From assembly GCF_002224285.1 (NCBI RefSeq), contig NZ_CP022436.1:4092001-4156000 (forward strand): 64,000 nt of DNA, in the 5' to 3' direction. The translations under genes and the position numbers were made by a program. This document shows, in pieces, positions 1-8,851 of this stretch; within the stretch, counting starts at the first letter, position 1, and the number at the start of each line of letters is the position of its first letter. The notes beneath the pieces were generated by a model. The model had not been told where the DNA came from and searched no databases. It saw nothing but the letters and a program-made list of their open reading frames with translations. The DNA comes from Arthrobacter sp. YN. Lineage in GTDB: Bacteria; Actinomycetota; Actinomycetes; Actinomycetales; Micrococcaceae.

Positions 1-1258
1 TGGGATAGGTGATCTCTTCGAAGCGGCTGATGATGGACCGGTGTCCTGGCTCCGGGCGGCGCAGCCAGATCATGCCGAAGCCCACCCCTTCCACGTTCCT
101 GGAGGTGAAGTCGTCCAGGTAAGCGGCGTACGACTCCTTGTACTGCTCACGGTCACGGTTCTGCGAGGCATCCTGCAGCCAGGTCTCCGCATACTGTTCC
201 GGATCCACTTGCTCGCGCTGGATGAACCACACGTCAAGACCCGAGTCCTTGAGCCACGCCGCGGGACGGTCCTTCCAGTCCGATCCCGCGGTAACCTCCC
301 AGTTGCCCAGCATTTGTGCGGTGCCCCCGGGTTCCAGGACCTTGGCGATGGATTGCACCAACGCCGCCACGATCCCGTCACCGGGAAGTCCGCCGTCGCG
401 GTAGGTGAACTGGTCCGACGTCGATTCCCCGCGCGTCCTGGGTGTGATCACGAAGGGAGGGTTGGACACCACCAAGCCGAACTGTTCGCCCTCCACCGGC
501 TCCAGGAGCGATCCCAGCCGCAGGCTCACCCGGCTTTCCAAATGCTGGGGATCCAGCTCAAGCTCGGCCGCGTTCAGCAGCAGGTTGAACCGGGTAAATG
601 CCAGTGCCCTTGGGGAGATGTCCGTTGCCGTTACGTGCCCGCAATGGTGCAGCAGATGGAAGGTCTGGATCCCGCAGCCGGTCCCCAGGTCCAAGGCGCG
701 TTTGGTGTGTTGTCTGACGGTGGTTTGGACCAACGTTGTGGAGGCGCGGCCAATGCCCAGGACATGGTCATGACGCAGGACTCCCGGCTGCTGATGAGCT
801 GCGAGGTCACTGGCGACCCAGAGTTCGGCACCGCCGCTGCCATCTGCATTCGCGTCCCAACCGTACGGGCGCAGGTCTACCGCGACCTGGACGACGCCGC
901 CATCCACGGAGGCCAGGCCGAGTTCCACGAGTCCTTGGGTACGGATTCCGGGCAGGGCTGAGTCAACGTCGGCCACGGACTGTGGGACGGCCAGCAGCCA
1001 GAGACGGACAATCACAGCCAGTGACCGGACCGCGGGATTGTGCGAGTCCTTCAACCGCTCGGTGGCCAGGAGCGCGGGAACCACCTGGTCCCTGCTGAGC
1101 GCTGCCGAGGCCGACTCCCCCAGCAGGGCAGCCACGCCGTCCACGGTGTAGGAGAGGGCGCGAAGGTCCCCTGCAAGCACCTGGAGCAGCCCGGGTTGGT
1201 CGCTTCGGGGAGCATCGGCAGTGTTGCCGGCGGTAAACAAGAATGCTGTGTCAGTCAC
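1..1258 (-). CDS. SAM-dependent methyltransferase (HemK/PrmC-like fold), 3' end cut off by the window
   Basis: The first 419 residues are visible; the C-terminus lies beyond base 1. It starts at a GTG (1258-1256). Residues about 188-197 read ALDLGTGCGI, the SAM-binding motif I, and N266-P-P-F is the (N/D)PPY-type motif of N-methyltransferases acting on amide or exocyclic amino groups. About 170 residues precede the methyltransferase domain; such an N-terminal extension (DUF7059-type) is common in actinobacterial members. The substrate cannot be told: ribosomal RNA, protein glutamine or DNA are all possible. It diverges from the lipoprotein gene at 1351. The domain call is firm; the role is open. 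Confidence 0.85.
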   Translation of the reverse strand, partial: MTDTAFLFTAGNTADAPRSDQPGLLQVLAGDLRALSYTVDGVAALLGESASAALSRDQVVPALLATERLKDSHNPAVRSLAVIVRLWLLAVPQSVADVDSALPGIRTQGLVELGLASVDGGVVQVAVDLRPYGWDANADGSGGAELWVASDLAAHQQPGVLRHDHVLGIGRASTTLVQTTVRQHTKRALDLGTGCGIQTFHLLHHCGHVTATDISPRALAFTRFNLLLNAAELELDPQHLESRVSLRLGSLLEPVEGEQFGLVVSNPPFVITPRTRGESTSDQFTYRDGGLPGDGIVAALVQSIAKVLEPGGTAQMLGNWEVTAGSDWKDRPAAWLKDSGLDVWFIQREQVDPEQYAETWLQDASQNRDREQYKESYAAYLDDFTSRNVEGVGFGMIWLRRPEPGHRSIISRFEEITYP

Positions 1259-1350
1259 CCTGCAAGTGTAGGGGCGGCCCGCCGGTCCGGGCGGCCCCGT
1301 TCCGGGCTATGTGGACAAAGGACGCCGCTGGAACCCGGTAGCGTGGAATC

Positions 1351-1794
1351 ATGCTCAACTTCTCCTCCACAAGGCGCCGCGCGGGCCTTGGTGCCTTGGC
1401 CGCTGGTGTCCTGCTGGGGGTCAGCGCCTGCCAGGCGCCGGTCAACATCGCAGATGCAGACGTTCCCGCTTGGAAGGAAAAGGTCCTCCCGGCAGCAAGC
1501 GGCGTGGTCCTGGAGGACTCCGGCAAGATTCTCAACCGGGACCCCTTGGTCAAGGAATCGCCCAGCGTGCCCGCCGGGACCTACACGCTCACCATGGCCT
1601 GCGACGGCGGCGGCAAGGCCTACTTCGCAGTCTCCTTGAGCGGAAACAAAATCGCCGATGCGGCTGCAGCATGCAACGGCAGCCTCGATGTGGTGAAAAT
1701 CAAAGTGCCTGCCGCCGGCCCCCTCAACATCTCGACAAGCAGCGTCGATGCCCCACTGATCTACGCATATCACCTGGCTCCGACGGCAGGCTAG
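1351..1794 (+). CDS. Small secreted lipoprotein, sister of the next gene
   Basis: It has 147 residues. The signal peptide has an arginine-rich start (STRRR), a hydrophobic stretch and the lipobox LGVSAC with the modified cysteine at residue 27, so the mature protein should be anchored to the outer face of the membrane. The mature part carries a PAGTYTLTMAC segment and further cysteines that may pair outside the cell. The next gene has a matching GGTYAVTLAC segment in the same place, which points to an ancient duplication. No function is recognised. Confidence 0.85.
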   Translation: MLNFSSTRRRAGLGALAAGVLLGVSACQAPVNIADADVPAWKEKVLPAASGVVLEDSGKILNRDPLVKESPSVPAGTYTLTMACDGGGKAYFAVSLSGNKIADAAAACNGSLDVVKIKVPAAGPLNISTSSVDAPLIYAYHLAPTAG

Positions 1795-1858
1795 AAAGCC
1801 CCGGATTCTTCCACCGACAAGTCTTCAGACAATGGCCGCCCGGGCGTAAAGTCAGTCC

Positions 1859-2389
1859 ATGGGCAGCAAGGCAGCTTGCTCGGTGATGTCACAGCGGCTG
1901 GCGAGGGCCGCCGTCGTGCTTCTCGTTGTCCTGTGCGGCGGCGTAGCCGGTTGCGAATACACCTATGAGGACGGCGGCAGGCCGGAGGCCACCGCCACCT
2001 CCACTGCAGGAAACGTCGCCCTCCCGCCCGATCCGGCGCTGGAAGAAACTGTCAGTGGTGATGCCCTTGAAGAATGGGCAAAGGCTGCGCTGCCTGAGTC
2101 GCAAGGACAGTCGTTCTACTCCAGCACCGGCTATCTGAACCCCGGTGAGTCCAAATCCGAGCAAACAGTGCAGTTGCCCGGAGGCACGTACGCCGTGACG
2201 TTGGCATGCCGTGGTACCCGCAGGGTGACGTTCTCCGTCACGTTGAACGATGTGGCCCTGGTGGACCTGACGTTGGGGTGCGCCAACGCGCGGGTAAGCG
2301 TGGTTCAACTGGACAAGGACGCCATCCTGTCCATCACGGTCGGATCCAGGTCCGATGCCAATTTCGCCTACCGGGTGAGCAGGCTTTGA
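1859..2389 (+). CDS. Small secreted lipoprotein, sister of the preceding gene
   Basis: It has 176 residues from the ATG at 1859; an in-frame ATG at 1886 would give a tighter signal peptide (MSQRLARAAVV...). The lipobox is GGVAGC with the cysteine at residue 32. After a low-complexity linker the conserved core repeats the pattern of the upstream lipoprotein: GGTYAVTLAC, then a beta-rich stretch with a second cysteine. The two genes are tandem, 64 bp apart, and are probably transcribed together. The function is unknown; an envelope-associated binding role is a guess. It converges on trhO. Confidence 0.82.
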   Translation: MGSKAACSVMSQRLARAAVVLLVVLCGGVAGCEYTYEDGGRPEATATSTAGNVALPPDPALEETVSGDALEEWAKAALPESQGQSFYSSTGYLNPGESKSEQTVQLPGGTYAVTLACRGTRRVTFSVTLNDVALVDLTLGCANARVSVVQLDKDAILSITVGSRSDANFAYRVSRL

Positions 2390-2396
2390 GACCGCG

Positions 2397-3293
2397 CTAA
2401 GCGGCTTCGCATCCTCCGGGGCAGCGCAGCGTTTCCGGGCTTGAGGCGCATTCGGCACAGTACAGGGTCAGAGTCCGGCAACTGAGGTTGGAGCAATTCT
2501 CGAACTTGTTGGTGGGGGCAGCGCAGCGGACGCATTCGCCGATGGTTTTAGCGTCCTCGCTGAACTCAACGTGCATGCGCTTGTCGAAGACGTAGAGGGA
2601 ACCTTCCCAGAGCCCTTTGTCCTTGAACGTTTCTCCGTAGCGGACAATCCCGCCATCCAACTGGTAGACCTCTTTGAAGCCCCTGTTGACCATCAGGCTG
2701 GACAGGACTTCGCAGCGGATTCCCCCGGTGCAATAGGTGACGACCGGCTTGTCCTTGAGGTCGTCGTACTTGCCCGAGTCCAGTTCCTTGATGAAGTCGT
2801 GCGTGGTGTCCACGTCCGGAACGATCGCGTCCTTGAACTTGCCGATCTGTGCCTCGAACGCGTTGCGGCCGTCAAAGAACACCACGTCCTCGCCACTGGA
2901 CTTCCTGGCCTCCACCAGCGCGTGGAGTTCCTCCGGCTGCAGGTGCTTGCCGCCGCCCACCACGCCGTTGTCATCAACCTTGAGTTCCCCGGGAGCACCG
3001 AACGACACGATTTCATCGCGGACCTTGACGCTGAGGCGCGGGAAATCTGCGGCGCTTCCCTCCGACCATTTGAAGTCGATCCCGTGGAAGCCCTTATATT
3101 CACGCGTGGTCTTCACGTACTGCTTCATGTTGTTCAGCTCGCCGCCCACCGTGGCATTGATGCCGTCCTTCGATATAAGGATCCGACCGGTAAGGCCCAG
3201 TTTCTCGCACAGGGCGCGCTGCCACAGACGCACGGCGTCGGGGTCGGCGATCGGAGTAAAGCCATAGAAGAGCACAATTCGGTTCAAAGCCAC
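2397..3293 (-). CDS. trhO: tRNA uridine(34) hydroxylase, rhodanese family
   Basis: It has 298 residues, normal for TrhO/YceA. These enzymes hydroxylate uridine 34 in tRNA anticodons on the way to 5-methoxyuridine or 5-oxyacetyluridine, using oxygen rather than sulfur transfer. An N-terminal acylphosphatase-like region ([16 protein letters not shown]) precedes a rhodanese domain with the active-site loop CTGGIRCE, catalytic C188. The C-terminus has the cysteine-rich tail [11 protein letters not shown]...CSNLSC seen in this family. The start is GTG at 3293. It is divergent from the GNAT gene at 3453. Confidence 0.93.
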   Translation of the reverse strand: MALNRIVLFYGFTPIADPDAVRLWQRALCEKLGLTGRILISKDGINATVGGELNNMKQYVKTTREYKGFHGIDFKWSEGSAADFPRLSVKVRDEIVSFGAPGELKVDDNGVVGGGKHLQPEELHALVEARKSSGEDVVFFDGRNAFEAQIGKFKDAIVPDVDTTHDFIKELDSGKYDDLKDKPVVTYCTGGIRCEVLSSLMVNRGFKEVYQLDGGIVRYGETFKDKGLWEGSLYVFDKRMHVEFSEDAKTIGECVRCAAPTNKFENCSNLSCRTLTLYCAECASSPETLRCPGGCEAA

Positions 3294-3452
3294 TATTCAA
3301 GGGTACTTGGTGCAGTAAAATCGCCGGCCGTCCGCGCTTCCGGCCCGGCTGGCGCAGCGCCTGCCGATAGGAGAAGTCACAATTCCATAAGCAAGCATTC
3401 CGGGGCTGATCCGGCTCTGTTGCTTCATGGTGCGCTGGCATACTCTCTCTAC

Positions 3453-4148
3453 ATGAGTCCAGACGCCTTGGTTGAAGACATTGCGCACCTTTTGGAAGTC
3501 TGGGTAGCCGGCTGGTCCGGCTGCCGCGGCTATGAGTCACGCCAAGAAGGCCGCTTCCCTGCTGCGCTTCGCGCCGACAAAACCGGTGACTGGGAGTATT
3601 TTGCCCATGATCCCTCGGACGAAGAGTTCACCGCCCTTGCGGGCAAGACCGCAGAAGCCCCCACCCGGATCCTGACGGTCCTCACCAACGACGTCCAACG
3701 GTACAAGTACCTGGCTGAACAGCACAGGCTGACCGTGACGTCCGCATCGCAAACCATGATGATCGTGGACATGGAAACCCAGGATTCCGAGGACCCGTGG
3801 CTGCCCGACGACGACCTCGAACTCGCCACCTCCGAATCCAACGGAGTCCACTACGCCGTGGTTCATTCCGGCGAGCAGGTGGCCGCCAGCGGACGGGTCT
3901 TCGTGGTGGACGGTACCGCCGTCTTCGACAAGATCGTCACCGAGCCGGACTTCCAGCGCCGTGGGTTGGGAAGCTTCATCATGAAGGCCCTCGCCGCCCA
4001 AGCCTTCTCGCATGATGTGGAGAACGGGCTTTTGCTGGCATCCCTCGACGGCCAGAAGCTCTACTCCCATCTTGGCTGGGACGTGGTGTGCCACGTGCTC
4101 ATGATGTCCGCCAGCGGCACTGACGGGTCCGACCTGTCGGGGGCCTAG
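3453..4148 (+). CDS. GNAT family N-acetyltransferase
   Basis: It has 231 residues from the ATG at 3453. The acetyl-CoA pyrophosphate-binding motif is visible as QRRGLGSFIMKAL (residues 168-180), followed by HLGW typical of motif B. The first 120 residues do not resemble a catalytic domain I recognise and may be a divergent N-terminal half, as in double-GNAT proteins. A longer reading of the same frame runs back to 2571 but lies antisense to trhO and is a shadow. No good ribosome-binding site precedes the ATG, so a leaderless transcript is possible. The substrate is unknown. Confidence 0.85.
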   Translation: MSPDALVEDIAHLLEVWVAGWSGCRGYESRQEGRFPAALRADKTGDWEYFAHDPSDEEFTALAGKTAEAPTRILTVLTNDVQRYKYLAEQHRLTVTSASQTMMIVDMETQDSEDPWLPDDDLELATSESNGVHYAVVHSGEQVAASGRVFVVDGTAVFDKIVTEPDFQRRGLGSFIMKALAAQAFSHDVENGLLLASLDGQKLYSHLGWDVVCHVLMMSASGTDGSDLSGA

Positions 4149-4182
4149 CTTCTCGCTCCGACAGCTGGTTGTGTAAGGTTCG

Positions 4183-4208
4183 ACGGCGGCGCCCTCGGGT
4201 GCCGCCGT
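4183..4208. terminator. GC-rich hairpin after the GNAT gene
   Basis: The arms ACGGCGGC (4183-4190) and GCCGCCGT (4201-4208) pair perfectly, and the inner CCC/GGG can extend the stem. It sits 35 bp after the GNAT stop and 31 bp before the helicase start. There is no strong T-run, so termination may be weak or bidirectional. Confidence 0.45.
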
Positions 4209-4239
4209 TGGTGTGCCCGCACAGTGACAGAATGATTCG

Positions 4240-6582
4240 GTGGCTGCACCTCATTCATTGATCTCCCTGCTGGGCCGGACGCCGGACCCTGAGCAGTTGC
4301 GCCATGTCCACACCATCCCCGCCAGGAAGGCCGTCAACGAGCCGTGGCCGGGCTGGGTCCACCCCGACGTCGTGGGCGCCTATGAGGCCCTGGGGATCCA
4401 CGAACCGTACCGGCACCAGGTCCAGGCAGCCGACCTCGCCCACTCCGGACAGCACGTGGTCATCGCCACTGGAACGGCATCCGGAAAGTCGCTCGCCTAC
4501 CAACTGCCGGCTTTGGACGCGATACACCGTTCCGAGTTGCGAGTCCTGGCCGACCCCGGGAAGATCCACGACGACGGTGCCGTCACCCTGTACTTGTCCC
4601 CCACCAAGGCACTGGCGGCCGACCAGCTCGCGGCGATCCGCTCGCTGAAGCTGCCCACCGTAAGGGCAGAGACCTACGACGGCGACACCGACGTTGCGTC
4701 GCGCCGTTGGATCCGTGATCACGCGAACTTCATCCTGGCCAACCCGGACATGCTGCACTTCGGAATCCTGCCCAACCACACCTGGTGGGCAAAGTTCTTC
4801 CGTCGGCTGCGCTACGTGATTGTGGACGAAGCCCACAGCTACCGCGGTGTCTTCGGCTCCCATGTGGCCAACCTGATGCGGCGCCTCCGGCGGATCTGCG
4901 CCTACTACGGTGCAGGAAACACGTTCCCCGAGCCGGTGTTCATTGCCGCGTCTGCCACTGCCTCCGACCCCGGCGTTTCTTTTGGCCGGCTCATCGGTGC
5001 CCCTGTCAGGGAGGTTTCCGAGGACTGCTCGCCTCACGGTTCCACCACAGTTGCTTTTTGGGAGCCGGCGCTCACGGACGTCAAGGGTGAGAACGGGGCC
5101 AAACAGCGGCGGACCGCCGTAGCCGAAACAGCTGACATCCTGGCAAACCTCGTTTCCTCGCGAGTGCGGACCATCGCTTTCATCAAGTCGCGCCGCGGAG
5201 CCGAGTCCATTGCCTCCATCACCAAAAGACTCCTGGACGAGGTGGATCCCAGCTTGCCGGGGCGCGTTGCTGCCTATAGATCCGGGTACCTGCCCGAAGA
5301 GCGGCGGGCCTTGGAGCAAGCCCTGAGGTCCGGTCAGTTGCTGGGCGTTTCCAGTACCTCGGCCTTGGAACTGGGCATCGATATTTCGGGGCTGGATGCG
5401 GTGCTGGTGGCTGGATGGCCGGGCACCCGGGCTTCGCTTTTCCAACAGATTGGCAGGGCCGGGCGGGCAGGACAGGATGCCATCGCCGCTTTCGTGGCCA
5501 GCGACGACCCCTTGGACACGTACCTGGTGAACCATCCCGAGGCCATCTTTGACGTGTCTGTGGAAGCCACCGTCTTTGATCCCGGCAATCCGTACGTTCT
5601 TGGTCCCCATTTGTGTGCCGCAGCCGCTGAGTTGCCGATCGGGCCGGCCGAGCTCGACCTGTTTGGCCCCACCTCCGAAGGTCTGCTGGACCGTCTTGTG
5701 GTCCAGGGATACCTCCGCAAACGGCCTGCGGGTTGGTTCTGGACCCATCCGGAGAGTGCTGCCGGCATGGTGAACCTCCGGGCGGACGGAGGCGGTCCAG
5801 TGAGCATCGTTGATGCCGAAACCGGATCGCTCCTGGGGACCATGGACTCGCCGCAAACCCACTACCAGGCCCACACAGGTGCGATCTACGTCCACCAAGG
5901 TGAGAGTTACCTTGTGGAGGACCTCAACGAGGCCGACCATTGCGTGATGGTGCGCCGGGTCAACCCCGACTTCTACACCACGGCGCGCGACGTGACCCAG
6001 ATTGAGGTCCTCGAAACGTCGCGCTCGGTCCAGTGGGGCGACATCACCGTTCATTTTGGCGACGTCAAAGTAACCACGCAAGTTGTCTCCTTCCAACGCA
6101 AGGCCCTGATTTCCAACGAGATCCTCGGTGAAGAACCCTTGGAGCTGGGTGCCCGGGACCTCTTTACCAAGGCCGTCTGGTTTGTAGTGGATAACCGCTC
6201 GCTTCACGGGGCAGGGCTGGTGGAAGCAGAGTTCCCGGGGGCACTTCATGCGGCAGAACACGCCGCCATTGGGCTCCTTCCCTTGGTTGCCTCCAGTGAC
6301 CGCTGGGACATCGGCGGCGTCTCCACTGCCCTCCATGCCGACACCGGTGTGCCCACGATCTTCGTCTACGACGGACATCCAGGTGGCGCCGGGTTCGCTG
6401 AGCGGGGCTTTGAAAAGGCCAAGATCTGGTTGACGGCAACCAAAGAAGCCATTCAGGCCTGTGAGTGTGAGGCCGGCTGCCCGTCCTGCGTCCAGTCCCC
6501 CAAATGCGGCAACAAGAACAACCCGCTGGACAAGGCAGCCGCCATCACGCTGCTGGGTGTGTTGCTGAAGGACGCCATCTAG
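4240..6582 (+). CDS. DEAD/DEAH-box helicase with C-terminal DUF1998 zinc domain (MrfA/YprA-like)
   Basis: It has 780 residues from GTG 4240. Motif I is ATGTASGKS with the Walker lysine at residue 83, motif II is VDEAH near residue 196, and motif VI is QQIGRAGRAGQ. The C-terminus carries the cluster CECEAGCPSC...KCG, the four-cysteine zinc site of DUF1998. Bacillus MrfA, of this type, helps repair mitomycin damage as a 3'-5' helicase. M. tuberculosis has a comparable helicase (Rv3649) close to its Tad/Ssd locus, matching the neighbourhood here. The repair role is inferred from the family. Confidence 0.92.
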   Translation: MAAPHSLISLLGRTPDPEQLRHVHTIPARKAVNEPWPGWVHPDVVGAYEALGIHEPYRHQVQAADLAHSGQHVVIATGTASGKSLAYQLPALDAIHRSELRVLADPGKIHDDGAVTLYLSPTKALAADQLAAIRSLKLPTVRAETYDGDTDVASRRWIRDHANFILANPDMLHFGILPNHTWWAKFFRRLRYVIVDEAHSYRGVFGSHVANLMRRLRRICAYYGAGNTFPEPVFIAASATASDPGVSFGRLIGAPVREVSEDCSPHGSTTVAFWEPALTDVKGENGAKQRRTAVAETADILANLVSSRVRTIAFIKSRRGAESIASITKRLLDEVDPSLPGRVAAYRSGYLPEERRALEQALRSGQLLGVSSTSALELGIDISGLDAVLVAGWPGTRASLFQQIGRAGRAGQDAIAAFVASDDPLDTYLVNHPEAIFDVSVEATVFDPGNPYVLGPHLCAAAAELPIGPAELDLFGPTSEGLLDRLVVQGYLRKRPAGWFWTHPESAAGMVNLRADGGGPVSIVDAETGSLLGTMDSPQTHYQAHTGAIYVHQGESYLVEDLNEADHCVMVRRVNPDFYTTARDVTQIEVLETSRSVQWGDITVHFGDVKVTTQVVSFQRKALISNEILGEEPLELGARDLFTKAVWFVVDNRSLHGAGLVEAEFPGALHAAEHAAIGLLPLVASSDRWDIGGVSTALHADTGVPTIFVYDGHPGGAGFAERGFEKAKIWLTATKEAIQACECEAGCPSCVQSPKCGNKNNPLDKAAAITLLGVLLKDAI

Positions 6583-6615
6583 GCCCCTCCAGGACGACCC
6601 TGCGAACACCGGCGC

Positions 6616-6978
6616 CTACGGAGGTGGCCCTGCCCGCGCCCGTCCCGTAGCGACTCCCCAGTCGAATGGATGAGCCAACTCGGTAGCCACGTCAGCTACG
6701 TTCCCTCCGGTTACGGTGCAGGATGTGACTGTTGCATCGTGCCGCGCCGCTACTTCGGAGGCCACCGCGCACGGTTCCCCTGAAGTGAGGCCCCTGGCAG
6801 CATCGGCGGCGGCGAGCGCAGCCAGGTCCGCAGCGGACGCAGCCCTGGACGCCATCACCCCTGCCTGGGCCAGGACCAGGACGCCCACGAGCAAGGCCAT
6901 CACCACTGCACCCAGTGTCAGCGCGAGAACTGTTCCCGCCCCGCGCTCAGGAGGGACAGGTGACGGAAACGGGTTCAT
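6616..6978 (-). CDS. Rv3654c-like TadE-related membrane protein
   Basis: It has 120 residues. The start is the ATG at 6978, whose ATGA overlaps the stop of the upstream TadE gene; earlier in-frame codons would run deep into that gene. One N-terminal hydrophobic helix (TVLALTLGAVVMALLVGVLV) follows the PERGAGT-type pilin-like entry, then an alanine-rich DLAALAAADA segment. This matches the last gene of the mycobacterial Rv3660c-Rv3654c locus. It is probably a minor pseudopilin or assembly factor on the membrane. Confidence 0.85.
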   Translation of the reverse strand: MNPFPSPVPPERGAGTVLALTLGAVVMALLVGVLVLAQAGVMASRAASAADLAALAAADAARGLTSGEPCAVASEVAARHDATVTSCTVTGGNVADVATELAHPFDWGVATGRARAGPPP

Positions 6979-7460
6979 GGCGTGCCGGCCCTTGAGCCCG
7001 CTGATTCGGCACCAGCCCCCGAACCCGCTGACTCTGCGCGGGCGGAAGCCGACGCCGTCAACGTCCAGGGGATCAGCGATCCCACGGCTCCGCCTACCCG
7101 GGCCGAGGCTGTCACCGTGATCCACCCAGCGTCGTCGGTGACGGAGGAACTGACGCCGTCACCGGCAAGCCGCCTCACAATTCCTTCCACGGCCCCACCC
7201 GTCTCGCCCCGCGCGGAGGCCCGGGCTCCTGCCGTCGCAGCTTCCTCCAACCGCAGTTGTGTGATCCCCGCAGCGCCGCCTGCCAGCAGGAAGGCCAAAA
7301 GCAAGACCACGGCCGGCAAGGCAACGGCGAACTCCGCAGTCACGGCGCCCGACTCCTCCCCGCCCTCCTGCTGGCTGGATGATGGTCCCGTCTTCTGGCT
7401 GGATGTTGGTCCGGCACAGGCAGCAGATGACCTCCCGCCGGCAGGCAGCACGTGCGTCAT
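6975..7460 (-). CDS. TadE family pilus-assembly protein
   Basis: It has 161 residues. After a polar, Ser/Gln-rich N-terminus comes GAVTAEFAVALPAVVLLLAF, the classic TadE entry: a glutamate followed by a single transmembrane helix. The C-terminus is alanine/glycine-rich. The start ATG (7460) overlaps the stop of the DUF4244 gene as ATGA, and its own stop overlaps the next start in the same way, so translation is likely coupled. TadE/F proteins are pseudopilins needed for Flp/Tad pilus assembly. Confidence 0.88.
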   Translation of the reverse strand: MTHVLPAGGRSSAACAGPTSSQKTGPSSSQQEGGEESGAVTAEFAVALPAVVLLLAFLLAGGAAGITQLRLEEAATAGARASARGETGGAVEGIVRRLAGDGVSSSVTDDAGWITVTASARVGGAVGSLIPWTLTASASARAESAGSGAGAESAGSRAGTP

Positions 7461-7951
7461 GGCAAGGACAGGGCCGTGCGAATCAGGTTGAGCAGGAAGC
7501 CGCGGACTTCTTCGCTCCGAAGGAGGACCACCAATAGCCCTGCGAGACCCACTGCAGCGAGGGTAGCGATGGCGTACTCGGCCGTGGCCATACCGCTCTC
7601 CGCGCCCGGAAGCATTCCCCGTGTCCGGAGGCGCTCATGTTTCCTCCACAGTTTCTTCCGATGATGCCGCCCTGGTCGCCTCCGCAGCGTGCCTTGGTCC
7701 CGGAGGTCCTCTGGGTCGCGCAGGGCCAGCGCACCGTGTGACGTAGTGAGCTGAAGGTCCGTTCCAGTTGCCCGGAAGCCCGCGTCTCCGAAACCGGAAT
7801 CCGTGAATTCCTCGAGTTCAAACTGCTCAATTCCAAAGGTCCTCATTCCTTGCTTCCCGCTAACGGCGGCTCGATCCATCGAGGCTCGATCATGGCCAGC
7901 AGCACGGGGGCCCTGGCGGCGGCCGGATTCGGCCCTGAAGAGTGTTCTCAC
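7457..7951 (-). CDS. DUF4244 protein, probable Flp-type pilin subunit, with a long N-terminal extension
   Basis: The last 60 residues (GMATAEYAIATLAAVGLAGLLVVLL...) are a DUF4244 domain: a short Flp-pilin-like helix preceded by a G/M-ATAEYA processing-type motif. DUF4244 proteins are usually short. Here the frame extends to 164 residues from a GTG at 7951, which has a good AAAGGAA ribosome-binding site; an internal ATG at 7846 (MRTFGIEQF) is the alternative. The extension is polar and rich in Arg, Gly and Thr. The position between TadC and TadE fits the pilus-subunit role seen for Rv3656c. Confidence 0.8.
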   Translation of the reverse strand: MRTLFRAESGRRQGPRAAGHDRASMDRAAVSGKQGMRTFGIEQFELEEFTDSGFGDAGFRATGTDLQLTTSHGALALRDPEDLRDQGTLRRRPGRHHRKKLWRKHERLRTRGMLPGAESGMATAEYAIATLAAVGLAGLLVVLLRSEEVRGFLLNLIRTALSLP

Positions 7952-8104
7952 TGTGGGTTCCTTTCAAAAAAAGCCAGCGGGTCCGCCGACTGATTCGACT
8001 CTTCCGTGGCTCGGTGCTGCCCGTAAGAAGGGGAATCCTCCAAGTGGATAACCCCTCACGATCAGCAGGATGTGGAGGGAAAGTGGGCGCCATTCGCAGC
8101 CCGC

Positions 8105-8140
8105 TCTGTGCCGATCATCGTGTCTGTGCCGATCATCGTG
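8105..8140. repeat. Perfect 18-bp tandem duplication upstream of the DUF4244 gene
   Basis: The unit TCTGTGCCGATCATCGTG occurs at 8105-8122 and again at 8123-8140 without a mismatch. It lies in the 195-bp gap between TadC and the pilin-like gene, the only large gap in the locus, about 155-190 bp before the pilin start. The core CGATCATCG is nearly self-complementary, so it could be a paired regulator site. Confidence 0.7.
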
Positions 8141-8146
8141 GACAGG

Positions 8147-8851
8147 TCATCCGGCGGGAAGCATGGCGATCAAGACAGGCACGATCCCCAGGCAGATGAA
8201 GGCCGGCAGTGAGCAAAGGCCCAGGGGTACTACCAGTTTCACGCCCAAGGCAGCGGCTCGCTTCTCCGCAGCACGGAACTGTTCGCGCCGTTCCCTGGCG
8301 GCCTGTGCGTAGAGGATCGATGCCGAGGGGGCGCCGGTTAAGGCAGCGAAGGCCAGTGCCTCTTTGAGACGGACCACCTCAGGAACGTGCTGGGTGGGGG
8401 TCCGCCACGCCGTCTCCCAATCCGCGCCGATGGCCAGCGCGGCCACCACTGGCCTGAGTGATCGCCTGATGGGTGGTGATGCGCACCCGGAGATGAGTTC
8501 CAGTGCCCGCCCGATTCCAGCTCCGGCGTCGAGCATTGACGCCACCAGTTCCAGCATCATCGCGGTGTCTCGGAGACCGTCGGACGGACCTTTCGGATCA
8601 GGAGGATCCGTTGGGGCCGGCCCTTCCAAGGGATCCGCCCGCGTGCGAAGATCCGGCCGCGTTCGCAGGTCCGGGCCCTGAAAGTTGTCGAGGGTACCGG
8701 CCGGACCGCGGCGGGAGGAGCGCGTCAGTGACGCGGCGTCGGCATTCCGGATCAGCACGCGCGCCCTGGCACGAGTCGGCCCGGTGACCCACACGAAAGC
8801 CGCCAACCCCAGGACGACGATCATCACCAGCGCCAGCGCCCCGGGCATCAT
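8147..8851 (-). CDS. TadC-like type II/IV secretion system F-domain protein
   Basis: It has 234 residues from the ATG at 8851, which overlaps the TadB stop (ATGA). There is one N-terminal membrane helix, then a proline/arginine-rich linker containing the repeated LRTRPDLRTRAD, then the T2SSF domain (ELVASMLDAGAGIGRALELI) and two C-terminal helices (LVVPLGLCSLPAFICLGIVPVLI). TadB/TadC pairs form the inner-membrane platform on which the TadA ATPase acts. Confidence 0.87.
   Translation of the reverse strand: MMPGALALVMIVVLGLAAFVWVTGPTRARARVLIRNADAASLTRSSRRGPAGTLDNFQGPDLRTRPDLRTRADPLEGPAPTDPPDPKGPSDGLRDTAMMLELVASMLDAGAGIGRALELISGCASPPIRRSLRPVVAALAIGADWETAWRTPTQHVPEVVRLKEALAFAALTGAPSASILYAQAARERREQFRAAEKRAAALGVKLVVPLGLCSLPAFICLGIVPVLIAMLPAG

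Noticed and set aside
2571..3452. Long N-terminal extension of the GNAT gene
   Set aside because: It lies antisense to trhO; the real start is ATG 3453.
4255..6609. 784-codon open frame opposite the helicase
   Set aside because: It is an antisense shadow in GC-rich DNA; the helicase has all motifs and the antisense product has none.
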